Source: DASXTB01 sp036505615 (GTDB lineage: Bacteria; Acidobacteriota; UBA6911; JACQSX01). From it: a stretch of 29,465 nucleotides of DNA. Position numbers and translations under genes: made by a program. Shown here in pieces: positions 1 to 7,969 of the stretch. Position 1 is the stretch's first letter; each line of letters begins with the position of its first letter. The notes beneath the pieces are model-generated. The model was not told where the DNA came from. It searched no databases and was given only the letters and a program-made list of their open reading frames with translations. The stretch lies in the NCBI GenBank assembly GCA_036505615.1, contig DASXTB010000328.1, positions 1 to 29,465 of the forward strand, written 5' to 3'.

Positions 1-854
1 TAGTTGCGAGTATGGCGCTGCACCCGCTCAAGAAGATGGGCGAAGGAGATTTCTCCCCTCAAATGGGCACTCACGTCGCCGTAACCGATTGCATCGAAGG
101 CCTTGCACTCTGGGCAGGTTCCGCTGTCGAGCAGGCGCTGAACTTCGTCCAGCCAACCGCCGCGAAGCATCCTTTCAGCGCGCCGGTTGATTCTAACATA
201 AAGCTGAGAACGCTCCGGACTCAGACCGAGAGCAACCCGTTGAAACTGATCCGCCCAACCATCGTCCATCGTTCGAAGATGAGACAGGGGAATTCCCGTA
301 GCAAAATGAACTTCCAGCGCCCGTATGACCCGCACCAGATCACGAGGCATGATTCTCTGAGCGCTCACCGGGTCCACGCGCTGCAACATGCGAAAGAGGA
401 AAGCGTCTCCATGGCGGGCCGCGACAGAACGCAGGCGCTCTCGCAGCTCGGGAATCCGTTTGGGTGCCGGCGGCAAGCCGTATAACAGGGCGCGATAGTA
501 GAAACCGGTTCCCCCCACGACGATTGCTGGTATTCCCTTCTTTACAATCGCCTCCACGGCCGCCCGCCCGCGCCGCTGCATGTCTCCCGCGGAAAATATT
601 TCCGAGAGAGGAAGGAGCCCGATCAAATGATGCGGTACTCGGGCCAGATCTTCCACTCCCGGTTTTCCAACGCCAACATTCAGGTCCTGATACACCTGTT
701 GGGAGTCACAATTGACAATTTCGCCGCGCAAGGCTTCAGCGATGGCGATGGCCAGCGACGATTTGCCCGAACCAGTCGGACCGATGATGGAAATTAAAAG
801 AGATTGGTTGCGGATTTTAGATTTCGGATTGCGGATTGCCGATTCATTGATCAT
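1..854 (-). CDS. miaA: tRNA dimethylallyltransferase MiaA (3' end outside window)
   Basis: MiaA transfers a dimethylallyl group to N6 of A37 in tRNAs that read U-starting codons. The P-loop GPTGSGKS lies near residue 26, followed by the family motifs NCDSQQVYQDLNVGVGKP and GGTGFYYRALLYG. The last visible residues, RVQRHTRNY, match the conserved C-terminal part, so roughly the last tenth is missing past position 1. The only in-frame ATG before the P-loop is at 854. Starting there gives an N-terminus containing SAIRNPKSKIRN, which is simply the translated GGATTGC-type heptamer array at 806-850. MiaA proteins normally begin only a few residues before the P-loop, so this is a repeat-derived extension of about 20 residues. 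I see no clear ribosome binding site. Family identification is firm; the start is less certain. Confidence 0.93.
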   Translation of the reverse strand, partial: MINESAIRNPKSKIRNQSLLISIIGPTGSGKSSLAIAIAEALRGEIVNCDSQQVYQDLNVGVGKPGVEDLARVPHHLIGLLPLSEIFSAGDMQRRGRAAVEAIVKKGIPAIVVGGTGFYYRALLYGLPPAPKRIPELRERLRSVAARHGDAFLFRMLQRVDPVSAQRIMPRDLVRVIRALEVHFATGIPLSHLRTMDDGWADQFQRVALGLSPERSQLYVRINRRAERMLRGGWLDEVQRLLDSGTCPECKAFDAIGYGDVSAHLRGEISFAHLLERVQRHTRN

Positions 855-979
855 TTCAATTCCACCGCCAAAATCAGCCCTGAGGGTGATAAATTGGCCA
901 CCCAATTTCCCCACCCGTCAAGAATTGCGGGCAATTCATCATCCGCAATCCGAAATCCGCAATCCGCAATCCGCAATCG
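806..979. repeat. GGATTGC-family heptamer inverted array (family B)
   Basis: The left arm at 806-850 repeats GGATTGC/GGATTTC. The right arm at 938-979 is its complement, repeating AATCCGC. The 87-nt loop contains a small palindrome, GAATTGCGGGCAATTC, at 922-937. The left arm lies inside the 5' end of miaA, and the right arm ends just after the spoIID-like stop codon. Confidence 0.9.
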
Positions 980-981
980 TT

Positions 982-3306
982 TCACTCCACGGCCATCGGC
1001 TTCACTTCGATGCCGGTGTAATAGCTCTTGAGAATCTCGACGAAGTTTTTACCTTGGCGGGCAAGGCCTACCGAGCCTATTTGACATAAGCCGACGCCGT
1101 GCCCCCATCCGCGGCCCCGAAAGACGAACTGCTCGACCGTGCCTTCGTCGTTGACCGCCTTCTGCAGCGTGAAGAGCGTGTCGCGCAATCCCAGCGCTGT
1201 CCTCAGACGAGCGCCGGAAAGGATGGTCTCTCCTTTAGTAGAAATTACTTTCAACTTGAGCACGCGGCCGGAGACGCCGTGACTCATCGGGACAATGTCC
1301 CGCACCGACCCGACGGGCAACAGCGAGTTGATGCGGCGCGAAAGATCTCCCCGAGAAATCTTGTACTCCCAGTAAGCGTAAGGCGCCAGTTTGCTGTTGT
1401 TATTGGGCGTGCGGCCTCCAGCTTCCAGTAAAAGCAGCTTTAGCGTACCCTGTTCGGCAAAATAGAGGATTTGTTCGCCTCCCCGCAACCGAATACTGTT
1501 TTGGGCGCTGATAGATTGGTTTTCACGCCGATAAAGAATCACTGACGGCGCTAGAGAATAGACGACACGCCCGCTACCGTTGTCGATTTCCAGAGATCCG
1601 GGGTTCACCCGTTCGATTCGTCCCCTGATCAGGAACTGTTCCTGAGACGATCGCAGGAGCTTTCCCAACACATCCAGCACGAACTTCCGACGCAGGGGAA
1701 GCGGAGGCAGGAGACGCTTTCCTTCCGGCTCGAGAATCCTGAGTTCTATCAGCCATGCCACATGAGGACGCAGCTTCAAGTCGAGCAGATCAAGATCTTC
1801 GTATCCCTTCAGCAGAAGTGAAGCGTCACGGGCCGTGTAGCGAGCCTCAGCTTCCCCTTCTCCGTGGGCCCGGCTGACCCACAGAAAGAAACTCTGCACG
1901 TCATCGTCTGCGATAGAAGCCATAGGCCGGCGCGCGAAGGCGGCGACTCGCCTGGTCCAGGCCTGCATTTCAGCCAGAGAGATGGTGCGAGAGAGAAACT
2001 CTTCGTCTCTGGACAATAGCTCGATTCCACTGGCATTGACCAAACCAAGGTCAAAGTCAAGAGTCTGTTCTGCGGGGATGGTCAATCCGCCGCTCTCCTC
2101 ATTGAGCGTCGCTTCACCGAGGCAAACCACGCCTTTCAGATAAGGAACATTCTTTGACGAAAACACGTTGGAGGAATCTTCTGTATGGCCCCCGCAAGTG
2201 GAGCAGTACAAAGCCTCGATAGGCTCATCGTTGTAGACGGCGATCAAACCCTCCGTCTCTGCTACCGCCTGGCTGCTCAATTCCCTTTCGCTCTCCACGC
2301 CTCCATAGACCTGTGAGCGAATGGTGGAAAATAGATCGAAACCATCACTCTTGTTTTGTCCGCGGTTCCGCACCGCGTAGGTTCGAGCCGCGACCGATTG
2401 CGCCTTGAGCGCCTCAATCTGGGGAAACAGATAAGGACTCAATTCATTGGGGACCACGCCTTTCAGATAGTCCTCCAGTGCCACGACGTTCACGAGAGTC
2501 AGATTGCCTCTACGGTTCACGAAGACTTCAAACCATCCGCGGTAACTGCGGTTATTCAGACGAAGATATCTACCTTCCTCAGGGCGAAGCTGGAATCGAT
2601 AGGCGTCCCATTGAGAACCATTTGCCTGAATCTCAGCCGGGATCGTTTCAGAACCACGGTCTTCTGCTACAAAGGCGTCTGGTGTAGCCCGCTTCTTTAC
2701 GTTCTCAGCCGTTTCCCGCGTGGAAAAGGGTCCGAGACGGACCTGATAACGCTGCACCCCTTCATTCCAACGGGATACTCCATGGAAACCCTGCTGTTCA
2801 TATTCCTGGAGAATCCGATTTGCCTCGTCTTGCAGCCGGGGCGCAGAAATCTGAACCCAGAAGGCGCCAGCTGAACCCGACATCGGGAGCACTATCTCCA
2901 CCTTTCCAGCCACCATTCCGACCCCATCTTCTTCCACAAGCATTTGGGTACCTGTGGGCGCTTGCACGGTAATCGCCGTACGGTCGATTTCCAGGCCCAC
3001 TCGCATCCGGATCGGGCTCTGAACTCTAGAGGGTGGAGGGACTGCCGGGATCTGTTCGCGAGGCGCTGCCGGCTTTGAGGATCGTTCAGGCGGCGCTTTG
3101 GCGGGAGGCTGAGGGAGCGGGGCGGTGGTCTTTGCCGAGGCAGGCGCGGGAGTTGGAGTTCGAATCTGATTCTTCTTGCCGCATGCTCCTCCTGCAAGGA
3201 TCATCAGGGAGCACAAGATGAGAGAGGTCGCAAGTCGCAGGTCGCAGGTCGCAGGTCGAAATGTCGAATGTCGAATGTCGGATGTCGAATGTCGAGTGCC
3301 TGACAT
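982..3306 (-). CDS. SPOR-SpoIID/LytB domain lipoprotein
   Basis: This 774-residue predicted envelope protein has a hydrophobic stretch ending at Cys42 (LAGGAC, a weak lipobox) and a Pro/Ala-rich linker to about residue 95. A SPOR-like segment follows at about 148-206, starting FWVQIS, of the kind that binds denuded glycan strands. A SpoIID core follows at about 250-390, with VVPNE (likely catalytic Glu288), EALKAQSVAARTYA, CSTCGGHTE and PYLKGV. The SpoIID C-terminal motif RGWGHGVGLCQIG comes only near the end, after an insertion of roughly 270 residues of unknown fold. SpoIID of endospore formers is a peptidoglycan lytic transglycosylase of about 340 residues; a cell-wall role here is inferred from family. 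The first ~28 residues are translated heptamer repeats. The start codon has AAGG about five bases upstream. Confidence 0.88.
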   Translation of the reverse strand: MSGTRHSTSDIRHSTFRPATCDLRLATSLILCSLMILAGGACGKKNQIRTPTPAPASAKTTAPLPQPPAKAPPERSSKPAAPREQIPAVPPPSRVQSPIRMRVGLEIDRTAITVQAPTGTQMLVEEDGVGMVAGKVEIVLPMSGSAGAFWVQISAPRLQDEANRILQEYEQQGFHGVSRWNEGVQRYQVRLGPFSTRETAENVKKRATPDAFVAEDRGSETIPAEIQANGSQWDAYRFQLRPEEGRYLRLNNRSYRGWFEVFVNRRGNLTLVNVVALEDYLKGVVPNELSPYLFPQIEALKAQSVAARTYAVRNRGQNKSDGFDLFSTIRSQVYGGVESERELSSQAVAETEGLIAVYNDEPIEALYCSTCGGHTEDSSNVFSSKNVPYLKGVVCLGEATLNEESGGLTIPAEQTLDFDLGLVNASGIELLSRDEEFLSRTISLAEMQAWTRRVAAFARRPMASIADDDVQSFFLWVSRAHGEGEAEARYTARDASLLLKGYEDLDLLDLKLRPHVAWLIELRILEPEGKRLLPPLPLRRKFVLDVLGKLLRSSQEQFLIRGRIERVNPGSLEIDNGSGRVVYSLAPSVILYRRENQSISAQNSIRLRGGEQILYFAEQGTLKLLLLEAGGRTPNNNSKLAPYAYWEYKISRGDLSRRINSLLPVGSVRDIVPMSHGVSGRVLKLKVISTKGETILSGARLRTALGLRDTLFTLQKAVNDEGTVEQFVFRGRGWGHGVGLCQIGSVGLARQGKNFVEILKSYYTGIEVKPMAVE

Positions 3307-3435
3307 CAGGCCTTAAACTCCAGCATTCAATATGACGCCCAAATCAGATTCCCGGTTCAATGCAAAGAAGCCCGCCTGAGGCGGGCGCTCCCAGCCACGT
3401 CTGCGGCCTGCGACTTGCGACCTGCGACTTACGAC
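3226..3435. repeat. GTCGCAA/AATGTCG heptamer array around the spoIID-like start
   Basis: The left arm at 3226-3258 repeats GTCGCAG/GTCGCAA (family A), then changes to AATGTCG units (family L) up to about 3296. The right arm at 3406-3435 is complementary to the family A part only; the L units have no partner. The left arm is coding sequence for the first ~28 residues of the SPOR-SpoIID lipoprotein. Confidence 0.88.
3370..3386 (-). terminator. Candidate Rho-independent terminator of the lpx operon
   Basis: Perfect 7-bp GC stem GCCCGCC/GGCGGGC with a 3-nt loop. On the minus strand it is followed by CTTCTTT, a moderate T-tract. It lies about 60 bases past the oxidoreductase stop codon and before the spoIID-like gene. 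It could equally be one of the GC-rich palindromes common in this DNA. Confidence 0.45.
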
Positions 3436-3447
3436 GCCTTTTCAAAG

Positions 3448-4368
3448 TTAGTTTTTCATTTCCTGGAGAATTTTCTGCGCCAGCTCCAGGGCAGCGCGCC
3501 CTTCCAGCCCGCCGCACTGAGGAACCGAGTTGCGGGCGACAGTCTCAAGAAAAGCCTGAAGCTCAACCCGCAGAGGCTCAGTGCGTATCACTTGAATTTT
3601 CCTATCTGCAATTTCTCTGCGCCCGTCCCGCTCCATCAGACTGTAAAAGGATACCTGCTGCTCGCTGAAGTCAATACTCACGTAATCGTGCGCTTGAAAG
3701 AACCGCAGCTTGCGCACTTTGTCGCTGGACACGCGGCTCGCCGTCACGTTGGCGACGCATCCGTTTTCAAATTCCAGCCGGGCATTGGCGATATCGATTC
3801 GGGGGGTGAGAATCGGGATGCCTACAGCCCGAACTTCTTTCAGAGGTGATCTAACCAGCCAGCCGATAATGTCCAAATCGTGAATCATCAAGTCCAGGAC
3901 AACGTCTATGTCCAGACTCCGTTTTACAAAAATACCAAGCCGATGAGCTTCGAAGAACCGGGGATCTTTCACATAAGGCTGGACGGCGCGCAATGCCGGA
4001 TTAAACCGCTCAGAATGGCCTACCTGAAGAATCGCTCCGCTCTTGGCAGCCGCCTCTATCATCTGGTCGGCTTGCTCCACTGAATCTGCAATCGGCTTTT
4101 CGACCATCACATGGACGCCGCGCTGCAGCAGGTCGACAGCGATTTCGCAGTGATGCCGAGTAGGTACTGCCAGGCTGACAGCTTGTACCTTGTCGGCGAT
4201 GGCCCGATAGTCGCTGACGGCCTGCACACCGAGTTGGCCGGCAACGCGCTGCGCTCGATCTTCACGAATATCCACGACCGCTACCAGGCGCGCGCGTTCC
4301 AGTGAGGCAAGATGGCGCGCGTGGTGCTCTCCCAACGCTCCCACACCCACCACAGCGATTGGAATCAC
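3448..4368 (-). CDS. Gfo/Idh/MocA-family oxidoreductase in the lipid A operon
   Basis: NAD(P)-dependent sugar dehydrogenase family, 306 residues. The N-terminal Rossmann motif is VVGVGALGEHHARHL, the family EKP motif appears as VMVEKPIADS near residue 93, and a candidate catalytic acid/base lies in MIHDLDIIG near residue 165. The gene overlaps the end of lpxI by a few bases, so it is translationally coupled to lipid A genes. Oxidoreductases of this family are often found between lpxI and lpxB. The characterised relative GnnA oxidises UDP-GlcNAc at C3 to allow amide-linked lipid A, working with the aminotransferase GnnB. No GnnB is visible here, so a GnnA role is only a hypothesis. The family is certain, the substrate unknown. 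Confidence 0.9.
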   Translation of the reverse strand: MIPIAVVGVGALGEHHARHLASLERARLVAVVDIREDRAQRVAGQLGVQAVSDYRAIADKVQAVSLAVPTRHHCEIAVDLLQRGVHVMVEKPIADSVEQADQMIEAAAKSGAILQVGHSERFNPALRAVQPYVKDPRFFEAHRLGIFVKRSLDIDVVLDLMIHDLDIIGWLVRSPLKEVRAVGIPILTPRIDIANARLEFENGCVANVTASRVSSDKVRKLRFFQAHDYVSIDFSEQQVSFYSLMERDGRREIADRKIQVIRTEPLRVELQAFLETVARNSVPQCGGLEGRAALELAQKILQEMKN

Positions 4369-5174
4369 TTGGGATCTTCCCCCAGGATGGAAATTCCATG
4401 CTCGTTGGCTCGTGCGATCAGGGCCTCACGATCCAGCAACAGCGTCTTGCCTGCGTCCACCGCCAAGAGCGCCGCCCCCGCCGCGATCATGCTCTCGACG
4501 GTGCCCAAGCCCACCACCGGCACATCGAAGCGCATGTCCTGATGAGGTTTGGCCACTTTGATGACGCAGAACCCGCCACCGCACAAATCGCCGGCCCGAC
4601 GAATTACCGCGTCTGTTCCTTCCATTGCTTCGATGGCTACCACAGCCTGGTTTTTGACCGCGATGGTCTGTCCCAGATCCAGCCGCGCAATTTCCCTCGC
4701 CACAGCCCGGCCATACGCGATGTCCCGTTTCTGTTGCTCATCAGGTTCCCGCCCGGCCAACACTCCCTGGGTCGCCAGCAAAGGCTGCAAAAACGCGGTG
4801 GAGTCAATCAACTCAATTCCCTCCCCGCTTAGCTCCTCGGCCACAGCGCCGATTAGACTGTCGGTATTTCTCCGCGGCAGCCGGGCGAGCAATTTCATCA
4901 TGCGAAAATCCGGCAGCGCCCCGCTGAAAATCTGTACGTGCTTCACCTGGCCTGCCATGACAGCCTTGCTGACCCCTTCTTTCCTGAAGAAGTCAATTAA
5001 CTTGCCAAGCTGACCGATCCCCAGCCAGCAGACCGTTTCCGGTATCTGGTCGATCTCAGGAAACGCCTCCTCTTGAACAGCCGCTACCACCATTTGAATG
5101 CTCCGGTTGCGCGCCGCTTCCAGGATCAGGAATGGAAATTTGCCATTGCCGGCAATCAGACCGTAACGCTCCAT
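4365..5174 (-). CDS. lpxI: UDP-2,3-diacylglucosamine pyrophosphatase LpxI
   Basis: LpxI (DUF1009) hydrolyses UDP-2,3-diacylglucosamine to lipid X and UMP, replacing LpxH in many non-enteric diderms. The 269-residue protein begins MERYGLIAGNGKFPFLILEAA, typical of the family. It carries VKHVQIFSG, LAGREP, the glycine/cysteine-rich AGDLCGGGFCVIKVAKP, and the C-terminal block RFDVPVVGLGTVE. The Asp in that last block is probably the catalytic acid known from Caulobacter LpxI (inference). The ATG overlaps the lpxA stop codon (TGATG), so I start at 5174 rather than at the GTG three bases upstream. It sits between lpxA and the oxidoreductase in one operon. Confidence 0.93.
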   Translation of the reverse strand: MERYGLIAGNGKFPFLILEAARNRSIQMVVAAVQEEAFPEIDQIPETVCWLGIGQLGKLIDFFRKEGVSKAVMAGQVKHVQIFSGALPDFRMMKLLARLPRRNTDSLIGAVAEELSGEGIELIDSTAFLQPLLATQGVLAGREPDEQQKRDIAYGRAVAREIARLDLGQTIAVKNQAVVAIEAMEGTDAVIRRAGDLCGGGFCVIKVAKPHQDMRFDVPVVGLGTVESMIAAGAALLAVDAGKTLLLDREALIARANEHGISILGEDPK

Positions 5175-5953
5175 CACCGAATAAACCCGCGTTCCGATTG
5201 GGACACAAAAGTTATTAAAGCGTACACGTTAGGGTCGTCGGGAAACTCCTGACGCAACTTTTCAACGGCTTCCTTTAATTGCAGGCGGGATTGAATCAAA
5301 ACGCGATAAGCCTTCTTGAGAACCTGAATTTCTTCTTTACGAAAGTTTCGACGCTCCAGTCCCAGCGTATTTATGCCGTAGGTGCTCGCCTCGTTGCGAC
5401 TGCCCACTGTCTTGATGAAGGGAAGCGCATCGCGGGTAATGACTGAGTAGCCGCCGATGTAAGCGTGACTCCCCACCCTGCAAAACTGATGCACTCCCGA
5501 AAAAGCGCCCACAGTGGCATGATCTTGAATGACTACGTGTCCGGCAAGCGTCGCCGCATTGGCAAGAATGATCCCGTTTCCCAGATTGCAGTCGTGCGCT
5601 ATGTGGACTCCCGTCATTAAGTAATTGTTGTTCCCCAGGACGGTATAACCTCCACCACCGTCGGTTCCGCGATTAATAGTAACAAATTCGCGTACCAGGT
5701 TGTTGTTGCCGATGCGCAGATAAGCCGTCTCGCCTTTAAACTTTAAATCCTGGGCGTCCGAGCCGATCGAGCAGTGAGAGTAAAATCGGCAGCCGTTCCC
5801 GATCTCCGTGGGGCCCTCGATATGAACAAAAGGCCCCACGCGGGTTCCTGCGCCGATTTTCACACGATTTCCGATGACGGCATGCGGGCCCAGCGTTACA
5901 TCCGGAGCGATCTCGGCACCTGGGTGAACGATAGCTGAGGGATGAATACTCAT
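5174..5953 (-). CDS. lpxA: UDP-N-acetylglucosamine acyltransferase LpxA
   Basis: LpxA catalyses the first step of lipid A synthesis, acylating C3 of UDP-GlcNAc from acyl-ACP. The 259-residue protein opens with left-handed beta-helix hexapeptide repeats (MSIHPSAIVHPGAEIAPDV). It contains GVHIAHDCNLGNG, whose His is the catalytic base, then GAFSGVHQFCRVG and a helical C-terminus (QVLKKAYRVL), all standard. The ATG is at 5953; a TTG directly upstream is less likely. There is no convincing Shine-Dalgarno sequence, and the DNA immediately upstream is a heptamer array, so the leader has been replaced by repeat sequence. The stop codon overlaps the lpxI start. Confidence 0.96.
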   Translation of the reverse strand: MSIHPSAIVHPGAEIAPDVTLGPHAVIGNRVKIGAGTRVGPFVHIEGPTEIGNGCRFYSHCSIGSDAQDLKFKGETAYLRIGNNNLVREFVTINRGTDGGGGYTVLGNNNYLMTGVHIAHDCNLGNGIILANAATLAGHVVIQDHATVGAFSGVHQFCRVGSHAYIGGYSVITRDALPFIKTVGSRNEASTYGINTLGLERRNFRKEEIQVLKKAYRVLIQSRLQLKEAVEKLRQEFPDDPNVYALITFVSQSERGFIR

Positions 5954-5966
5954 CAAATCAAGGGGA

Positions 5967-6149
5967 AGTCGAAGTCAAAGGTCGCAAGTCGCAGGTCGAA
6001 TCGAAGGTCGAAAGTCGAAAGTCACAGGTCGAAGGTCGAAAGACGCAAGTCGCAGGTCGAAGGTCAAAGGCCAAAGGGGAGCTTACCTGAAGCTGATCTC
6101 CGACTTTCAACCGTCGACCTGCGACTTGCGACATGCGACCTGCGACTTG
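5967..6149. repeat. GTCGAAA-family heptamer inverted array (family A), fabZ-lpxA gap
   Basis: The left arm at 5967-6067 repeats GTCGAAG, GTCGCAA and GTCGCAG. The right arm at 6100-6149 carries complementary units (CGACTTG, CGACCTG). The loop is about 32 nt. The array fills nearly the whole space between fabZ and lpxA. Confidence 0.9.
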
Positions 6150-6184
6150 AACCACTGATATTCCTGTTCCTGCCCATGGCAAAC

Positions 6185-6646
6185 TTATCGATCGACAAGT
6201 GATGACATCAGAATGCCCTCAGCGACCAGTTGGCCATCGACAAAGGCGCGCGCTTGAATCCTGCAAATCCTCAGCTTAAAGTTCAATACTTCGACTTCCA
6301 CACGAAGCTGATCGCCTGGGATAACGGGCTTTCGAAACTTGGCCGATTCTATAGAGGTGAAATACACCAGCCGGTTCTTGGCCTCGTCTCCGGCCGAGTG
6401 CAACAGCAGAACGCCTCCCACCTGCGCCATGGCCTCCACGATCAGAACTCCAGGCATGATCGGTTTGCCGGGAAAATGACCGGCGAAGAAGGGTTCGTTG
6501 ATGGTGACATTCTTGATACCTACGATCCGCTTGCGTGGCTCCCACTCAACAATCCTGTCCACCAACAGAAAGGGATACCGATGCGGAAGGAGTTCGAAGA
6601 TCCTCTCCAGCGAAGGAACCTCCACTCTGTTTTCAGTCGACTCCAT
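6185..6646 (-). CDS. fabZ: (3R)-hydroxymyristoyl-ACP dehydratase FabZ
   Basis: FabZ dehydrates 3-hydroxyacyl-ACP in fatty acid elongation and competes with LpxA/LpxD for the same acyl-ACP pool, which explains its classical place among the lpx genes. The 153-residue hot-dog-fold protein shows LLPHRYPFLLVDRI, the catalytic His in FFAGHFPGKPIMPGVL, and the catalytic Glu in IVEAMAQVGG. The start codon overlaps the end of lpxD by 14 bases, with a purine-rich GGGAGAG upstream, so the two genes are translationally coupled. The gap after it to lpxA is filled by a repeat array. Confidence 0.97.
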   Translation of the reverse strand: MESTENRVEVPSLERIFELLPHRYPFLLVDRIVEWEPRKRIVGIKNVTINEPFFAGHFPGKPIMPGVLIVEAMAQVGGVLLLHSAGDEAKNRLVYFTSIESAKFRKPVIPGDQLRVEVEVLNFKLRICRIQARAFVDGQLVAEGILMSSLVDR

Positions 6647-7673
6647 TTGCTCTCTCTCCCTTAAGCCGTTCCACTTCTTTTTGCAATTCCTTCAAAGCCC
6701 GATACATTTCGGGCAGGCGCGCGTACAGGATTTGCGCGCGAATCCACAGATCGTGATCTATAGGCGGCATCCCGGAAACCTTCGCGTCTGCGGGAACACT
6801 CTTGGAAACACCCGCTTTGGCAGTCACCACAGTCCGGTCTCCGATTTCAACATGGGGATTGGTCCCTACCTGACCCGCAAGCGTCACCAGTTCGCCCAAT
6901 TTCGTCCCACCGGAAAGCCCCACTTGCGCTATCAGCAGCGAGTGGTTGCCAATGGCGCAATTATGACCAATATGCACCAAATTATCCAGTTTTACGCCAT
7001 CTCCCAGCTCGGTTATCCCCAGAGTCGCGCGATCAATGCAGCAGTTGGCTCCGATTTCCACGCGATTGCCGATCCGGATGCGTCCCACTTGTGGGATCTT
7101 GAGGTGCTCTCTGCCGTCGAAGACAAAACCGTAGCCGTCACTCCCGATGACAGAACCCGCATGGACGATGGTCTCACTTCCAATCTCCACATCGCCGTAA
7201 ACGGTGACATTCGAGTAGAGGACGCTCCCACGACCCACAGTGACGCTGCGCAACAACACCGTTCCGGGAAACAACTGGCAGTCGGCCGACACGCAGCAGC
7301 CGGGTCCGACGTAGACAAACGCCCCGACGCGCGCCGAGTGATTCACTGTTGCTCCAGGGTCGATGAAGGCGGTTGGGTGAACACCCGGCTGGAGGCGCTC
7401 GGGCGGGTAGAAAACAGCAAGCAGTCTGGCAAAAGCGAGCTTCGGATTGGGAACACGCAGCAGATTTCGACCTTCGATCGCGACGCCCTCCTGCACGAGC
7501 AGCGCACCGGCCGCCGTTTTACCCACCTTTTTCAGGAATCCGCTCCCTGCCGCCAGCACCAAGTCGCAAGGTCCGGCGTCTTCGAAGGATCGAATCCCTG
7601 TAATGCGGGCTCCGCGGTCACCGTCAACGGTACCGCCGACAATTTCAGCAAGTTCACCTAAGGTCTTTTCCAT
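6633..7673 (-). CDS. lpxD: UDP-3-O-acylglucosamine N-acyltransferase LpxD
   Basis: LpxD adds the N-linked acyl chain at C2 of UDP-3-O-acyl-glucosamine, the third lipid A step. The 346-residue protein has the N-terminal uridine-binding domain (residues ~1-100), a beta-helix of hexapeptide repeats (HPTAFIDPGATV onward), the catalytic His in LVHIGHNCAIGN, and a C-terminal helix (LPEMYRALKELQKEVERL). It is of normal length. It overlaps fabZ downstream. Upstream lies a 1.1-kb palindrome-rich gap separating it from skp, where most relatives have only a short spacer. No strong Shine-Dalgarno sequence is visible. Confidence 0.96.
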   Translation of the reverse strand: MEKTLGELAEIVGGTVDGDRGARITGIRSFEDAGPCDLVLAAGSGFLKKVGKTAAGALLVQEGVAIEGRNLLRVPNPKLAFARLLAVFYPPERLQPGVHPTAFIDPGATVNHSARVGAFVYVGPGCCVSADCQLFPGTVLLRSVTVGRGSVLYSNVTVYGDVEIGSETIVHAGSVIGSDGYGFVFDGREHLKIPQVGRIRIGNRVEIGANCCIDRATLGITELGDGVKLDNLVHIGHNCAIGNHSLLIAQVGLSGGTKLGELVTLAGQVGTNPHVEIGDRTVVTAKAGVSKSVPADAKVSGMPPIDHDLWIRAQILYARLPEMYRALKELQKEVERLKGERANGVD

Positions 7674-7969
7674 GACCGGCTTAGGTTACCTTTACCGGAA
7701 GGAGAAAATAAACTGCAAAGAACGCAAGGGGGCAGTGGTGGGCACAAAACAAAAAGTCATCGGTTATCGGTCAACAGTGATTGTCGGGACTGAAATAGGA
7801 TGTTTGGTGGAGCAGTACTCTAACCGGCAATAATGTCAAAATAACACCAGTGCCGAATTATTCGTCACTGGCTCTGGAGTCTGGACATTTTGGGAGGGGA
7901 GAGCCGACCGGAGGCCGTCTCCTAGAGTTTATACATTTCCTCATGCTGCAGTGCGCTGCAAACCAGGGC

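Noticed and set aside
6498..7661. Plus-strand 387-codon open frame
   Set aside because: It lies antisense over lpxD, whose family motifs are complete; the plus frame shows no recognisable domain.
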